DNA of 64,000 bases from Pseudalkalibacillus berkeleyi (GCF_021608225.1 NZ_JAKIJS010000001.1:2604001-2668000), one strand, 5' to 3'. Positions 16,587 to 24,975 are shown, counted from the stretch's first letter. Notes: a model not told the origin generated them from the letters alone. A program made the numbers and translations.

Positions 16587-17618
16587 ATGAAAAAATTTAT
16601 TGCAAGTCTTTCAGCTGTACTCTTAAGTGCAAGTATCCTGTCACCTCTTTCTGCAGAAGCATCATTAGATAATTATTATGCAGATGATTTGGATGAGCAC
16701 TGGGCAGCAGACACAATGTATCAATTAATTGATGCAGATATTATCAAAGGGTATATGAACGCTGGAGTTATGACAGCCAAGCCGAATCAAAATATTACAA
16801 GAGCCGAAGTGACAACCCTTCTCGTCCGTTCTCTTGATTTAAAGAAATCGGGATCTGGTAAGACTTTCTTAGATGTTAAGTCCGACAAGTGGTACTATGA
16901 TGCAATACAAATCGCAAGCTCTTTAGGGATCGTCAACGGAAAGACAAAGACAACATTCGAGCCAAACAAACATATTACACGTGAAGAATTAGCAACTATG
17001 ATTGTACGTGCTTTTGAGCAAGTTTCAACAATTGATTTCACAAATGGACAACCTATTAACTTTACTGATAAGAACACCTTTTCTACTTGGGCAGTTCCCT
17101 ATATTAATAAAGCAAGCGCAGTTGAATTGATTCAAGGTTATAACGGGAAATTCTCACCAAAGAATACTGCTACACGAGCAGAAACGTCAACTATGTTATT
17201 AAATGCCTTACATTCAGAAAGTACAGACCTACCAAGTGCAGATGCACTCTTCTCTGCAATTGAGCGTAACGAAAGTGAAATGTTAAATCTTTATAAAAAG
17301 AACGAATTTCAGTCTGCGTTTAGTATTATCGATAAGAATACAATCGGATTTTATAATGCACTTCTAACGTTTAGCAATGATTACTATATTGACGCGAAAG
17401 ATTTTGGAGTCACGTTTGATTTTGCAAAAGTAGGAGAAGCAAAATTCGAGTTGCTAGATCGTAATACACGATTGGCTGTAGTTGAGCTTAGTGGCTTAAG
17501 TTATTATGTTACAGAAACATACGAAGGTGAATCTGAAACAAAAAACAATGACACCACTAGCGGAACCTACTTCCTTCGCAAAATAGATGGTGATTGGAAA
17601 ATCTACGCACAATACTAA
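16587..17618 (+). CDS. Secreted protein with three SLH repeats and a C-terminal NTF2-like domain
   Basis: 343 residues. Signal peptide 1-25 (LSASILSPLSAEA). Three SLH repeats span about 30-210 (ITRAEVTTLLVRSL, ITREELATMIVRAF, ATRAETSTMLLNAL). The remaining 130 residues (from about SADALFSAIERNESEMLNLY to the C-terminal YFLRKIDGDWKIYAQY) have the look of a SnoaL/NTF2-type alpha+beta cone: a first helix with SAIERNE and a final strand with DGDWKI. That fold call is by eye only. No catalytic motif is visible. ATG 16587 follows AGGGGG. It is probably a surface-layer accessory protein; its ligand is unknown. Confidence 0.85.
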   Translation: MKKFIASLSAVLLSASILSPLSAEASLDNYYADDLDEHWAADTMYQLIDADIIKGYMNAGVMTAKPNQNITRAEVTTLLVRSLDLKKSGSGKTFLDVKSDKWYYDAIQIASSLGIVNGKTKTTFEPNKHITREELATMIVRAFEQVSTIDFTNGQPINFTDKNTFSTWAVPYINKASAVELIQGYNGKFSPKNTATRAETSTMLLNALHSESTDLPSADALFSAIERNESEMLNLYKKNEFQSAFSIIDKNTIGFYNALLTFSNDYYIDAKDFGVTFDFAKVGEAKFELLDRNTRLAVVELSGLSYYVTETYEGESETKNNDTTSGTYFLRKIDGDWKIYAQY

Positions 17619-17650
17619 GAATTAGAGTGAAAACCGCCTTATAAAATGAG

Positions 17651-17698
17651 AGAGGTTCCTTGTAGTTACGTAAATAACTACTTAGGAACCTCTTTTTC
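17651..17698 (+). terminator. Terminator after the SLH/NTF2-like gene
   Basis: AGAGGTTCCT pairs with AGGAACCTCT; an inner GTAGTTA/TAACTAC helix extends the hairpin, and TTTTTCCTTTT follows. Confidence 0.85.
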
Positions 17699-17843
17699 CT
17701 TTTAAAAACTAAAAATGAGTTGTCAGGAAGTAGAGTTTTGAACTCATTTCTGCAACTTTGGGTCATTTTCGCGGACATGTTCACTTTACTTGTGGAACTT
17801 TCCTCTTCACTTGTGGAACTCGGTACTATTTTACTATAATTCT

Positions 17844-17880
17844 AAAAAGGGTCAACCGACTCTTTAATCGGATGACCCTT
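17844..17880 (-). terminator. Terminator after the Rossmann-only dehydrogenase-like gene
   Basis: AAGGGTCA-ACCGA pairs with TCGG-ATGACCCTT, with an A-run at its left, i.e. a U-run for minus-strand RNA. It follows the stop at 17892. Confidence 0.8.
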
Positions 17881-17891
17881 TCCTCATTTCA

Positions 17892-18431
17892 TTAGTTAAT
17901 CGTTTTTATTACATTACTTTTCATTTCAGCTTCTTCTGGAGAAGTATACACAATTCGATCTTGATATGGTTCATATAAGTATTTAAGAACTTCTTCGGAT
18001 TCTCTACATCTTGTCCCAATTACTACTTCCTTATCTGACAAGCCACCAGGGTTTGTCACAATATCAAATAAAATGGGTAACGATCCAAACTTTTCTCTTA
18101 ATAAGTTGAGCGCCCACTTGTTCGTTCCAACTGGGACATCATTCGTAATCACAAGTAAGAAATCGTTTCTGACATGCTCAGCAATTTCAGACAAAATCAT
18201 TTCAAACTTAGAGGAATTAAAGTGACCAGCTTCATATATATCACCCGTATCAATAAAGATGATGGAAGCATTTTGATAAGCTTTCGCTTTATCGTCTGTA
18301 ACTGACATCCAATTTTGAGAAGGCTTATTTCCAGTATCAGATAACCAGGTAATCGGATAACCAATATCAATCAGTTCATTGCCTGTAGCTAGACCTTGCT
18401 CACCTGAACCAACTAAAGTAATTTGCTTCAT
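17892..18431 (-). CDS. Rossmann-domain protein resembling the N-terminal half of UDP-glucose/GDP-mannose dehydrogenases
   Basis: 179 residues from ATG 18431, nine bases after AGAGGAG. It starts with a dinucleotide-binding motif (ITLVGSGEQGLATGNEL). Later pieces track UDP-glucose dehydrogenase in order: LLVITNDVPVGTNKWAL (compare the STVPVGTN motif), DIVTNPGGLSDKEVVIGTR (compare NPEFLREG...RIVIGT) and EEAEMKSNVIKTIN (compare SAEMIKYASNAF). It stops where the family's central helix begins, so the domain holding the catalytic Cys and the UDP-binding domain are absent. The frame is clean and has its own terminator, so it looks like a maintained short protein rather than fresh decay. A binding or regulatory role is possible; catalysis is unlikely. 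Confidence 0.7.
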   Translation of the reverse strand: MKQITLVGSGEQGLATGNELIDIGYPITWLSDTGNKPSQNWMSVTDDKAKAYQNASIIFIDTGDIYEAGHFNSSKFEMILSEIAEHVRNDFLLVITNDVPVGTNKWALNLLREKFGSLPILFDIVTNPGGLSDKEVVIGTRCRESEEVLKYLYEPYQDRIVYTSPEEAEMKSNVIKTIN

Positions 18432-18499
18432 GTTCACCATCTCCTCTACTTACTCTTTTTATATGACTGCGTGAATAGTTATTTTTCTTACAACTAAAG

Positions 18500-18529
18500 T
18501 GTAACAGTGAATTGTAAATTTCATGTTAA
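18500..18529 (-). promoter_or_regulatory. WalR/PhoP-type box cluster upstream of the Rossmann-only gene
   Basis: Plus-strand reading: TGTAAC (18500-18505), seven bases, TGTAAA (18513-18518), N5, TGTTAA (18524-18529). On the gene's strand this is TTAACA-N5-TTTACA, matching the PhoP core repeat. No clear -10/-35 pair was assigned. Confidence 0.4.
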
Positions 18530-18548
18530 TTTTCTCTATCATTATTGC

Positions 18549-18588
18549 AAAAAAAGAAGAGCTTAACCTATTCACTCAGGTAAGCTCG
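18549..18588 (-). terminator. Terminator after the polysaccharide deacetylase gene
   Basis: GAGCTTAACCT pairs with AGGTAAGCTC with one bulge; an A-run on the left gives a U-run for minus-strand RNA. It directly follows the stop at 18596. Confidence 0.75.
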
Positions 18589-18595
18589 TAACTTT

Positions 18596-19537
18596 TTATT
18601 CCATTGATTCTTCTATTCTTGCTATTAAACGATCTCCATCCATTTGGTCAACCACATTAATCCGCATGAGTCGGAAAGGGTCAGTTTCTACTCCATTTAC
18701 GCCTCGCCTAACTGTATGTCCTAATTGATATCCAAGTTCTTTTGCCACTTTTATTACCTCATTACTATGTGCACCATATGGATAAGCCAGTGCAACAACT
18801 TCTTTATTCAGTTTCTCTTCTATAGTTTTTTTCGATTTTTCTAAGTCCAGTTTAATTCGTTCAATATATGCAGCTTTACTTTCATCTTTCATTCTATTCG
18901 TTAGTGCAGGACCTTTCCCATCATTTGTTTTTACATAGTAATGGCTATCGTATGTATGACTTTGTATATCTACAACACCGGATTCATACATCTCTCTAGT
19001 TTCATCCCAAGTAAGGTGGGGTATACTGCCAGGTGTTTTTTCTTGATCTGCAACTACAACATAAATGGTCGCTTTCATCTGTAATTCTTTAAGAATCGGA
19101 TAAGCAATTGTATAGTTACTTTGATATCCATCATCAATCGTTATTAATATTGGATTCTCTGGTATTGGTTCTCCATTTGAAAGGTAGTTAAGCAATTCTT
19201 CGTCAGTAATCGTATTATACCCCGCATCATGTAATGCCATCATTTGTTCCTTAAACCGATCCTTTGAAACAACGACTGAACTGTCAGATGTCTGATCAAA
19301 ATGGTGATACATGAGAATTGGTATATTCAAATTTTCATTATTAGTCAATCTTACTGAATTCTCTTTTTTAATAGATTCAGCTTTAACGCTAGGTGTTGGA
19401 GAATTTGATATATTTTCATGTTTTTCACTAGAATAAGTGACTTCTCCAACAGACTCATTAAATAATGATTGATAACTTACATACGCTAAAATAAGAATAC
19501 TTAAAACACAACCGATAAACATTAAGTTCTTCTTCAT
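18596..19537 (-). CDS. Membrane-anchored polysaccharide deacetylase (NodB family)
   Basis: 313 residues. A hydrophobic N-terminal segment (about 4-22) serves as a signal anchor, then a Ser/Lys-rich linker. The NodB domain starts with IPILMYHHFDQ near 72. ITIDDGYQSNYTIAYPIL near 130 carries the catalytic/metal Asp pair, IQSHTYDSHYYV supplies the HxxxH metal ligands, and ALAYPYGAHS is the later motif. It resembles the extracellular PgaB/IcaB/YxkH-type deacetylases that remove acetyl groups from GlcNAc polymers or peptidoglycan. The ATG follows GGAGGAAATTGT. It stands alone between terminators. Confidence 0.92.
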   Translation of the reverse strand: MKKNLMFIGCVLSILILAYVSYQSLFNESVGEVTYSSEKHENISNSPTPSVKAESIKKENSVRLTNNENLNIPILMYHHFDQTSDSSVVVSKDRFKEQMMALHDAGYNTITDEELLNYLSNGEPIPENPILITIDDGYQSNYTIAYPILKELQMKATIYVVVADQEKTPGSIPHLTWDETREMYESGVVDIQSHTYDSHYYVKTNDGKGPALTNRMKDESKAAYIERIKLDLEKSKKTIEEKLNKEVVALAYPYGAHSNEVIKVAKELGYQLGHTVRRGVNGVETDPFRLMRINVVDQMDGDRLIARIEESME

Positions 19538-19699
19538 ACAATTTCCTCCATAAAAGTAAGTCTTAAAGACTATTAGTTGGAAAAAATTATAACATACAGG
19601 TCATTAATTAAAACCTTAAATTATCAATTAAACTACTATATGGAAATTAACAACACCTTTAGCCCTTTCTATCTCTGTATGAAATATATTTTTACAAGC

Positions 19700-19733
19700 A
19701 AAAAAAACCTACCAATAGGTAATTGGTAGGTTA
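19700..19733 (-). terminator. Terminator after mnaA
   Basis: AACCTACCAAT and ATTGGTAGGTT form an 11-bp stem with a 5-nt loop; seven A's on the left give the U-run for the minus strand. It lies 14 nt past the mnaA stop. Confidence 0.85.
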
Positions 19734-19746
19734 ATTAGTGGGTCTA

Positions 19747-20895
19747 TTATTTAACTTTAAACGATTGTGGTCTCTCAGACTTTTTCTCAAAATAGTACAA
19801 GATAGCATCAACGATTCGTTTCGAAGCTTTCCCATCTCCATATGGGTTAGAAGCTTTCGCCATTGCATCATATGCTTTTTGATCTGTCAGCAATTCATTT
19901 GCCAAATTGTACACCTCGTCCTCATCTGTACCTGCAAGCTTCAATGTACCCGCTTCTATTCCTTCTGGTCGTTCTGTTGTATCTCGAAGAACAAGGACGG
20001 GAACACCTAGTGACGGCGCTTCCTCTTGTATACCACCAGAATCAGTCAAGATGAGATGAGATCTTGATGCAATGTTATGAAAATCAATTACGCCCAGTGG
20101 TTCAATAAGGTGGATGCGGTCATGTTCACCTAATATAGTATATGCTATGTCCCGTACTGCTGGATTCATATGAACAGGGTAGACAACTTGAATATCCTCA
20201 TGATCCTCTACTAATCGACGAATTGCAGTAAACATTTGCTTCATTGGCTCTCCAATGTTCTCTCTTCGATGTGCGGTTACAAGTACAAGTCGATCATCGC
20301 CAATTTGCTCAAGTACATCGTGGTGGTACTCATCTGATACAGTTGTACGTAAAGCATCAATTGCTGTATTACCTGTAATATGGATGTTATCCAGATTTTT
20401 GCTTTCTTTCACAAGGTTCTCAGCCGAATTATCAGTAGGTGCAAAATGAAGATCCGCTAGTACACCTGTCAATTGTCTGTTCATCTCTTCAGGGTATGGT
20501 GAAAATTTGTTACCCGTACGGAGTCCAGCTTCGACATGACCCACTGCAATTTTATTATAGAATGCAGCTAAACTTGCGACAAAAGTTGTAGTTGTATCTC
20601 CGTGAACGAGCACTATGTCTGGTTCCGCTTCTTTTAAAACTCGATCCAATCCTTCAAGCGCTCTGTTTGTCACTTCCATCAAACTTTGTCGCTCTTTCAT
20701 AATATTTAAATCAAAGTCGGGTTCAACACCGAAAATATCCAAAACTTGATCAAGCATCTCTCTATGTTGTGCTGTTACGGTAACGATTGACTCAATTTCT
20801 TCTGGGTGTTTTTGTAGCTCCAATACGAGCGGACACATTTTAATTGCTTCAGGTCTCGTACCGAAAATTGTCATTACTTTTACTTTCGAATTCAT
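19747..20895 (-). CDS. mnaA: UDP-N-acetylglucosamine 2-epimerase (MnaA), first copy
   Basis: 382 residues, non-hydrolysing epimerase that interconverts UDP-GlcNAc and UDP-ManNAc. Family motifs: FGTRPEAIKMCPLV at the N-terminus, VTAQHREMLDQVL, VLVHGDTTTTF, HVEAGLRTG, VTAHRRENIGEP and LTDSGGIQEEAPSLGVPVLVLRDTTERPE cut across the active site. UDP-ManNAc is needed for the linkage unit of wall teichoic acid, and this freestanding copy is probably the housekeeping enzyme. A second copy lies at 48750-49862 beside a ManNAc dehydrogenase. ATG 20895 follows AAAGGAGT. Confidence 0.95.
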   Translation of the reverse strand: MNSKVKVMTIFGTRPEAIKMCPLVLELQKHPEEIESIVTVTAQHREMLDQVLDIFGVEPDFDLNIMKERQSLMEVTNRALEGLDRVLKEAEPDIVLVHGDTTTTFVASLAAFYNKIAVGHVEAGLRTGNKFSPYPEEMNRQLTGVLADLHFAPTDNSAENLVKESKNLDNIHITGNTAIDALRTTVSDEYHHDVLEQIGDDRLVLVTAHRRENIGEPMKQMFTAIRRLVEDHEDIQVVYPVHMNPAVRDIAYTILGEHDRIHLIEPLGVIDFHNIASRSHLILTDSGGIQEEAPSLGVPVLVLRDTTERPEGIEAGTLKLAGTDEDEVYNLANELLTDQKAYDAMAKASNPYGDGKASKRIVDAILYYFEKKSERPQSFKVK

Positions 20896-20981
20896 AAAGG
20901 GACTCCTTTTTCATTAAATTCTCTTGTTTCCATTATACAGTTCGTACATTATACAAAAAAATGATGGTACGTCTGTATATT

Positions 20982-22268
20982 TCATACATGCGACTTTACA
21001 ATTTTAACATATTTTGTTAATAAATATCCTACCTGATAAATCGTAAATGCTGTCAAAATACAAAGCATAGGTATAATAAAAAATCCGTATCTCGGTATGG
21101 TAAGAAACATGTTAGATAGAAGAATATATCCTACGACAATCCAAGCAATTGTCCTCACGTTCAGCTTCTTCATATAGAAGATCGTAGAACCAATCCCCAC
21201 CACGACAACGAAATAATGAATCCATTTAAAATATTTTAACATCGCATAATTCATGTAATGGACCTGACTATCTACTTGATGGAATAAGTTGATCGTCTTA
21301 CCTACAGTGAACCATGCAAACCAGTAATCAAAATCATGCTTGAATCCTTGTTTAATTTTATACCAAGCATATTGCTCTTGGTCCCAGCCTTTAGCTTTCA
21401 TTTCTCTCCAGTATTCACTGAAATCATTTTTGAAGAAAGGGTTTGCACCTGCAAACAAGCTGTTTCCGGCATGGGATGAAAATATGTAAAGCTCACCGAA
21501 CGCGGCCAGGTTACGTATCACCCATGGCGCAATAACGACCACTGGTCCTATGACCCACAACAACCCTATTCTAACAGACTCTTTTATTGGATACTTCAAT
21601 AATATAGCAGCAATCGCTAATAATATCAGTGGAGCGGGTGTTGGTCTGAACATAACCGTTATACAAAAGAATATCCCAAATAGAACATGATCACGTGTTC
21701 TATGATCCTGATAAGCTTTCAGGAACAACAACAGCGTCAAACAAAACATAAAGATGGACGGGATTTCAGTTAAGGTCGTTCTAAAATAATGTAGAGGGCT
21801 GAGGTAAATTGAATATAAGAATGCCGCACTTAATGAAATCCAACGGGATTCAAATAGCCGATACGATATAAAATAAAGTAAAGCAACAGTTGAAACACTT
21901 AATGCCATGTTCACTAACTTTGCAAGTAAAAGTTGATCGACAAAAATCAAGTTAGCAATTGAAAAAATGACGACGAGATAAATCGGTTGACCTGGTGTAA
22001 CAAATGCATTTTGTACAACCTCCCCGGTATGATGTGTGTCATAACCATAAACACCTACATCAAGCAGTTGCCTTGCCATCTCTGCATATAACGTCGCATC
22101 TCGTCCACCATATTGACCTTGCTTTTCAGTAAATCCAATTTGACCTGGGTCGTTGAATATCATGCCAGGGTTTTTAATCAAAAAAAGAAGATGTACGATC
22201 AATGAAAATACGATGATCAATATAAGTGGATATCTAGAGTAAAGTAACCTGTTCATTTGGTTCAACAT
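20982..22268 (-). CDS. GT39-like integral membrane glycosyltransferase (PMT/ArnT type)
   Basis: 428 residues from ATG 22268, which has AGAGGTGG five bases upstream; a GTG nine bases earlier overlaps that site. About ten hydrophobic segments. The first periplasm-side loop has GGRDATLYAEMARQLLD, with the acidic residue expected in GT-C enzymes, and RTTLTEIPSIFMF resembles the family's second loop. GT-C enzymes use polyprenyl-phosphate sugars outside the membrane. It is the last gene of a four-gene set with a GT2, a DUF2304 protein and a small SMR/EamA-like protein, which fits a lipid-linked glycosylation pathway. The acceptor is unknown. Confidence 0.8.
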   Translation of the reverse strand: MLNQMNRLLYSRYPLILIIVFSLIVHLLFLIKNPGMIFNDPGQIGFTEKQGQYGGRDATLYAEMARQLLDVGVYGYDTHHTGEVVQNAFVTPGQPIYLVVIFSIANLIFVDQLLLAKLVNMALSVSTVALLYFISYRLFESRWISLSAAFLYSIYLSPLHYFRTTLTEIPSIFMFCLTLLLFLKAYQDHRTRDHVLFGIFFCITVMFRPTPAPLILLAIAAILLKYPIKESVRIGLLWVIGPVVVIAPWVIRNLAAFGELYIFSSHAGNSLFAGANPFFKNDFSEYWREMKAKGWDQEQYAWYKIKQGFKHDFDYWFAWFTVGKTINLFHQVDSQVHYMNYAMLKYFKWIHYFVVVVGIGSTIFYMKKLNVRTIAWIVVGYILLSNMFLTIPRYGFFIIPMLCILTAFTIYQVGYLLTKYVKIVKSHV

Positions 22269-22279
22269 TATGACCACCT

Positions 22280-22621
22280 CTACTTAGCGATTAAATAGAC
22301 TCCTATAACAATGACACAAACGCCTATCCATTGAGAAGCATCAACAGATTCCTTGAAATAAAAGTAAGCTGCTAGAACGCCGATGACATAACTTAAGCTT
22401 TGGAGCGGATAGGCAACACTGAACGGCAACTTCGTTATGATGTACATCCAAATAAAAGTAGCGACCACATATAAAAGACCGCCCCCAATAAAGAAGGGCG
22501 ACTTTAACAAGTAGATAATCGTTTCAAAATTCCACTGATCTATTTTCGCAGCTCCTACCTTCCAGAGCATTTGCCCTCCAACAAGTAGAAAAACATTGAC
22601 TAACAATAACAAATACGTCAT
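22280..22621 (-). CDS. Small EamA/SMR-type membrane protein (ArnE/ArnF-like, four segments)
   Basis: 113 residues with four hydrophobic segments, the size and pattern of SMR and ArnE/F proteins: LLLVNVFLLVGGQMLWKVGA at the start, then KLPFSVAYPLQSLSYVIGVLAAYFYFKESV, close to the xPLxxxSY...F.E motif of EamA half-transporters. ArnE/F-type proteins flip undecaprenyl-phosphate sugars. Its ATG overlaps the stop of the DUF2304 gene (ATGA), so the two are coupled, and the GT39-like gene follows within 12 nt. A flippase role in this gene set is inferred. Confidence 0.8.
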   Translation of the reverse strand: MTYLLLLVNVFLLVGGQMLWKVGAAKIDQWNFETIIYLLKSPFFIGGGLLYVVATFIWMYIITKLPFSVAYPLQSLSYVIGVLAAYFYFKESVDASQWIGVCVIVIGVYLIAK

Positions 22622-22980
22622 TTTTTACTTCCTTCTCTTATTTTTTCTTGCTCTTTTAATTCCTGTTTTAACAAAGTGAAGTCTTGCGTTAAGGTTATGA
22701 TTTTATGATTTAATTGAGAAATTCTTCGAGTTAAATCGAAGATAATAATTAAACTAAATAAAAGTCCAAATAAAAATAACAGAGACGGCGCATAGAATAT
22801 GCCTAATAGATTAGCCAACATTTCTAACAACGAAGTGCTAATACTTAATACTGCCAAAACAACACAAGTGAGAATCCACAATAAAGAATACTTTGTCTCA
22901 AGAATCCCTCTTCTGACAGATTCGAGCACGATAAAGAGAAACATAATTACTACACCAAATGAAACAACTGATATATTCAT
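22618..22980 (-). CDS. DUF2304 family membrane protein
   Basis: 120 residues: three hydrophobic segments (about 5-20, 32-56, 66-84) and a charged coiled-coil-like tail (ISQLNHKIITLTQDFTLLKQELKEQEKIREG). The pattern RRGILETKYSLLWILTCVVL is typical of DUF2304, found beside DPM1-type GT2 genes in many Firmicutes. Its exact job is not known to me; partnership with the GT2 next door, four nucleotides upstream, is likely. ATG 22980 follows AAAGGAATGATCC. Confidence 0.8.
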   Translation of the reverse strand: MNISVVSFGVVIMFLFIVLESVRRGILETKYSLLWILTCVVLAVLSISTSLLEMLANLLGIFYAPSLLFLFGLLFSLIIIFDLTRRISQLNHKIITLTQDFTLLKQELKEQEKIREGSKK

Positions 22981-22984
22981 CGGA

Positions 22985-23701
22985 TCATTCCTTTATAACT
23001 TTCTGCATTAATATAGAAAGAGTAACTTTCAGCATATAATACATGCTCTTAAATGGGGTAATAGAAGAAGATCCGCCTTGTCTTTGTTGCATTTGAACAG
23101 ATTTTTCTTGAATGACATAACCTTTCTTATGAATATAAATCAGAACTTCTGGCTCAGGATAATCTTTTGGGTACTTATGGGCAAATTCCTTAATAATGCG
23201 ATTATTAATTGCACGAAAACCCGAAGTGGGATCCGTGAATTTTTGTTTCGTTAATAAGTATAATAAATACATAAAATAAACAATGCCGAATCTTCTTAAA
23301 CTGCTGCCTTTATAATCAGTTGGCAAGACGAATCTGGAGCCTACAATCATATCAGCTTCGTTTGCATACAAGGGCTCTATAATCGTAGATAGGTCCTCAT
23401 TATTATGTTGTCCATCTGCGTCGAATTGAATAGCGATTTGATAATTGTTTTCATATGCATATCGATACCCTGTTTGCATTGCTCCACCGATTCCTAAGTT
23501 ATAAGGTAGGTCGAGGAGAATGACTTCAGGAAAGCTCTGGACTACATCAACAGTACGATCACTAGAACCATCATTCACAACACATATATCAATTCCATAT
23601 GGAGAATTTCGAGAGGTGTGAATTAATTTATGCAGTGTTTTACCTATAGATTCTTCCTCATTAAATGCAGGAACAATGATTAACACTTTATGTTCTTTCA
23701 T
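22985..23701 (-). CDS. GT2 glycosyltransferase, polyprenyl-phosphate sugar synthase type (DPM1-like)
   Basis: 238 residues. GT-A fold signature: VLIIVPAFNEEESIGKTLHKL, CVNDGSSDRT, LPYNLGIGGAMQTGYRYA, and the metal-binding AIQFDADGQHN; then GSRF and DPTSGFRAINNRII, characteristic of DPM1/GtrB-like enzymes. No C-terminal membrane segments are present, so it is of the soluble DPM1 type and would rely on a membrane partner. It would load a sugar onto undecaprenyl phosphate for the downstream GT39-like transferase. First gene of a tightly packed set; ATG follows AGAGGTGATTTT. Confidence 0.88.
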   Translation of the reverse strand: MKEHKVLIIVPAFNEEESIGKTLHKLIHTSRNSPYGIDICVVNDGSSDRTVDVVQSFPEVILLDLPYNLGIGGAMQTGYRYAYENNYQIAIQFDADGQHNNEDLSTIIEPLYANEADMIVGSRFVLPTDYKGSSLRRFGIVYFMYLLYLLTKQKFTDPTSGFRAINNRIIKEFAHKYPKDYPEPEVLIYIHKKGYVIQEKSVQMQQRQGGSSSITPFKSMYYMLKVTLSILMQKVIKE

Positions 23702-23793
23702 AAAATCACCTCTGAGCTATTAGAAGATTTTAGGGATATATGTCACTAACATTCCCCATAGTCTTCCAATTCAATCTTCATAAGATGAGTTAT

Positions 23794-24393
23794 TCAATTT
23801 TGTAATCGTTTCTTTACAAACAATAAGGATATAGCTGCAATTAGAAAATAGGTTTTAACATGTACGAAATGCATTTGATATGATGGCATTATTTCTAATA
23901 GTATCCACCCTGCTCCTCCAACAATGGCATACAATTTCAAATTGAATAAACGTACAATCTTATTATGTAAAAATATCGCCGTAACTACTGTGATTGGGAC
24001 AAAGATAAAAGTCACAAAACTAGTAGAGGCGTATAAATATTCTGCAATTCGGTTGTCTGGACTATTTTCTATAGAAAATGCAATCGATTTGTAAATAGTA
24101 GAAAATGTTTTTCCTATAAGCATACCTGCAACTACACTTAGAAAATGACCTGAATAATCTCCTTTAGAATAGTATCTTTTATATAGGAATATGGTCATTA
24201 CAAGCGTAATGATGAGGTTGACTAACAGAATGATTGGAATTGCTTTAAAGATCATCGCTCCTACAGATTGTTGTAAGGATGGGTCGCTAATCCAACCTAT
24301 AACAACCACGGTGACGATGACGAAACTTGTCACAAAGAAAGTGATAAACATCGACGTTATCAGACTTAATAACATATTCGGTAATTTTTTCAT
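23794..24393 (-). CDS. Hypothetical polytopic membrane protein
   Basis: 199 residues with about six hydrophobic segments: one near the N-terminus, VNLIITLVMTIFLYKRYYSKGDYSGHF in the middle, and two at the C-terminus. I do not recognise the family. It precedes the glycosylation set by about 90 nt without a visible terminator, so it may share its transcript. No catalytic motif is visible. The ATG has a weak GGTGAAAA ribosome site. Confidence 0.6.
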   Translation of the reverse strand: MKKLPNMLLSLITSMFITFFVTSFVIVTVVVIGWISDPSLQQSVGAMIFKAIPIILLVNLIITLVMTIFLYKRYYSKGDYSGHFLSVVAGMLIGKTFSTIYKSIAFSIENSPDNRIAEYLYASTSFVTFIFVPITVVTAIFLHNKIVRLFNLKLYAIVGGAGWILLEIMPSYQMHFVHVKTYFLIAAISLLFVKKRLQN

Positions 24394-24559
24394 TTTTCAC
24401 CAACTTTCATTAATTTGATGTAACTTATTTACAATACCACATCCATTCACCAACATTAAACGTTTTTGGTAATACCTTCAACTTTATCTTGAAACTTATT
24501 ATTGTTATAAACGTAAAGGAATATATAAAGTAAGAGATGAAGAAAAGGAGTGAATCATA

Positions 24560-24922
24560 ATGACTGAAGATTTAAATGCATTGTCTAAAGAAGAAAAGAA
24601 TTGGGGTATGTTTATACATTTAGCTGCTTTTGCAGGGTATTTGACAGTAGCACTTGGGTTTATCGTCGGCCCGTTAATCCTTTGGTTAATGAAGAAAGAT
24701 GAGTCTGAATATGCAAATTTTCACGGAAAAGAAGCACTTAACTTTCAAATTAGCTTTCTAATTTATGGAGCCATTTCAGGTCTACTTATCTTTGTGTTAA
24801 TCGGCTTCATTCTTCTACCGATAGTGGCATTGTTACAACTGATTTTCATGATTATCGGAACGATACGAGCAAGTGAAGGCACATATTATCGATACCCAAT
24901 GACGATTCGTTTCTTTAAGTAA
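24560..24922 (+). CDS. DUF4870 family membrane protein
   Basis: 120 residues with a charged N-terminus (LSKEEKNWGMFIHLAAFAGY), two central hydrophobic segments and the family motif GPLILWLMKKDESEYANFHGKEALNFQIS, which identifies DUF4870. The C-terminus carries a third segment (LLPIVALLQLIFMIIGTIRASEG). The function of this family is unknown. ATG 24560 follows AAAAGGAGTG. Transcribed alone. Confidence 0.88.
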   Translation: MTEDLNALSKEEKNWGMFIHLAAFAGYLTVALGFIVGPLILWLMKKDESEYANFHGKEALNFQISFLIYGAISGLLIFVLIGFILLPIVALLQLIFMIIGTIRASEGTYYRYPMTIRFFK

Positions 24923-24925
24923 CAT

Positions 24926-24973
24926 GCATAAGGGTGAATCACTAGTTAAGTTTTCCGTGATCACCCTTACGCA
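24926..24973. terminator. Bidirectional terminator between DUF4870 and a small gene
   Basis: GCATAAGGGTGAATCAC pairs with GTGATCACCCTTACGC. It sits between two converging genes that end at 24922 and 24976. Confidence 0.65.
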
Positions 24974-24975
24974 TT

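Noticed and set aside
17557-17784. Minus-strand ORF of 75 codons past the SLH/NTF2-like gene
   Set aside because: It spans the terminator hairpin and the antisense of a real gene end, with no ribosome site.
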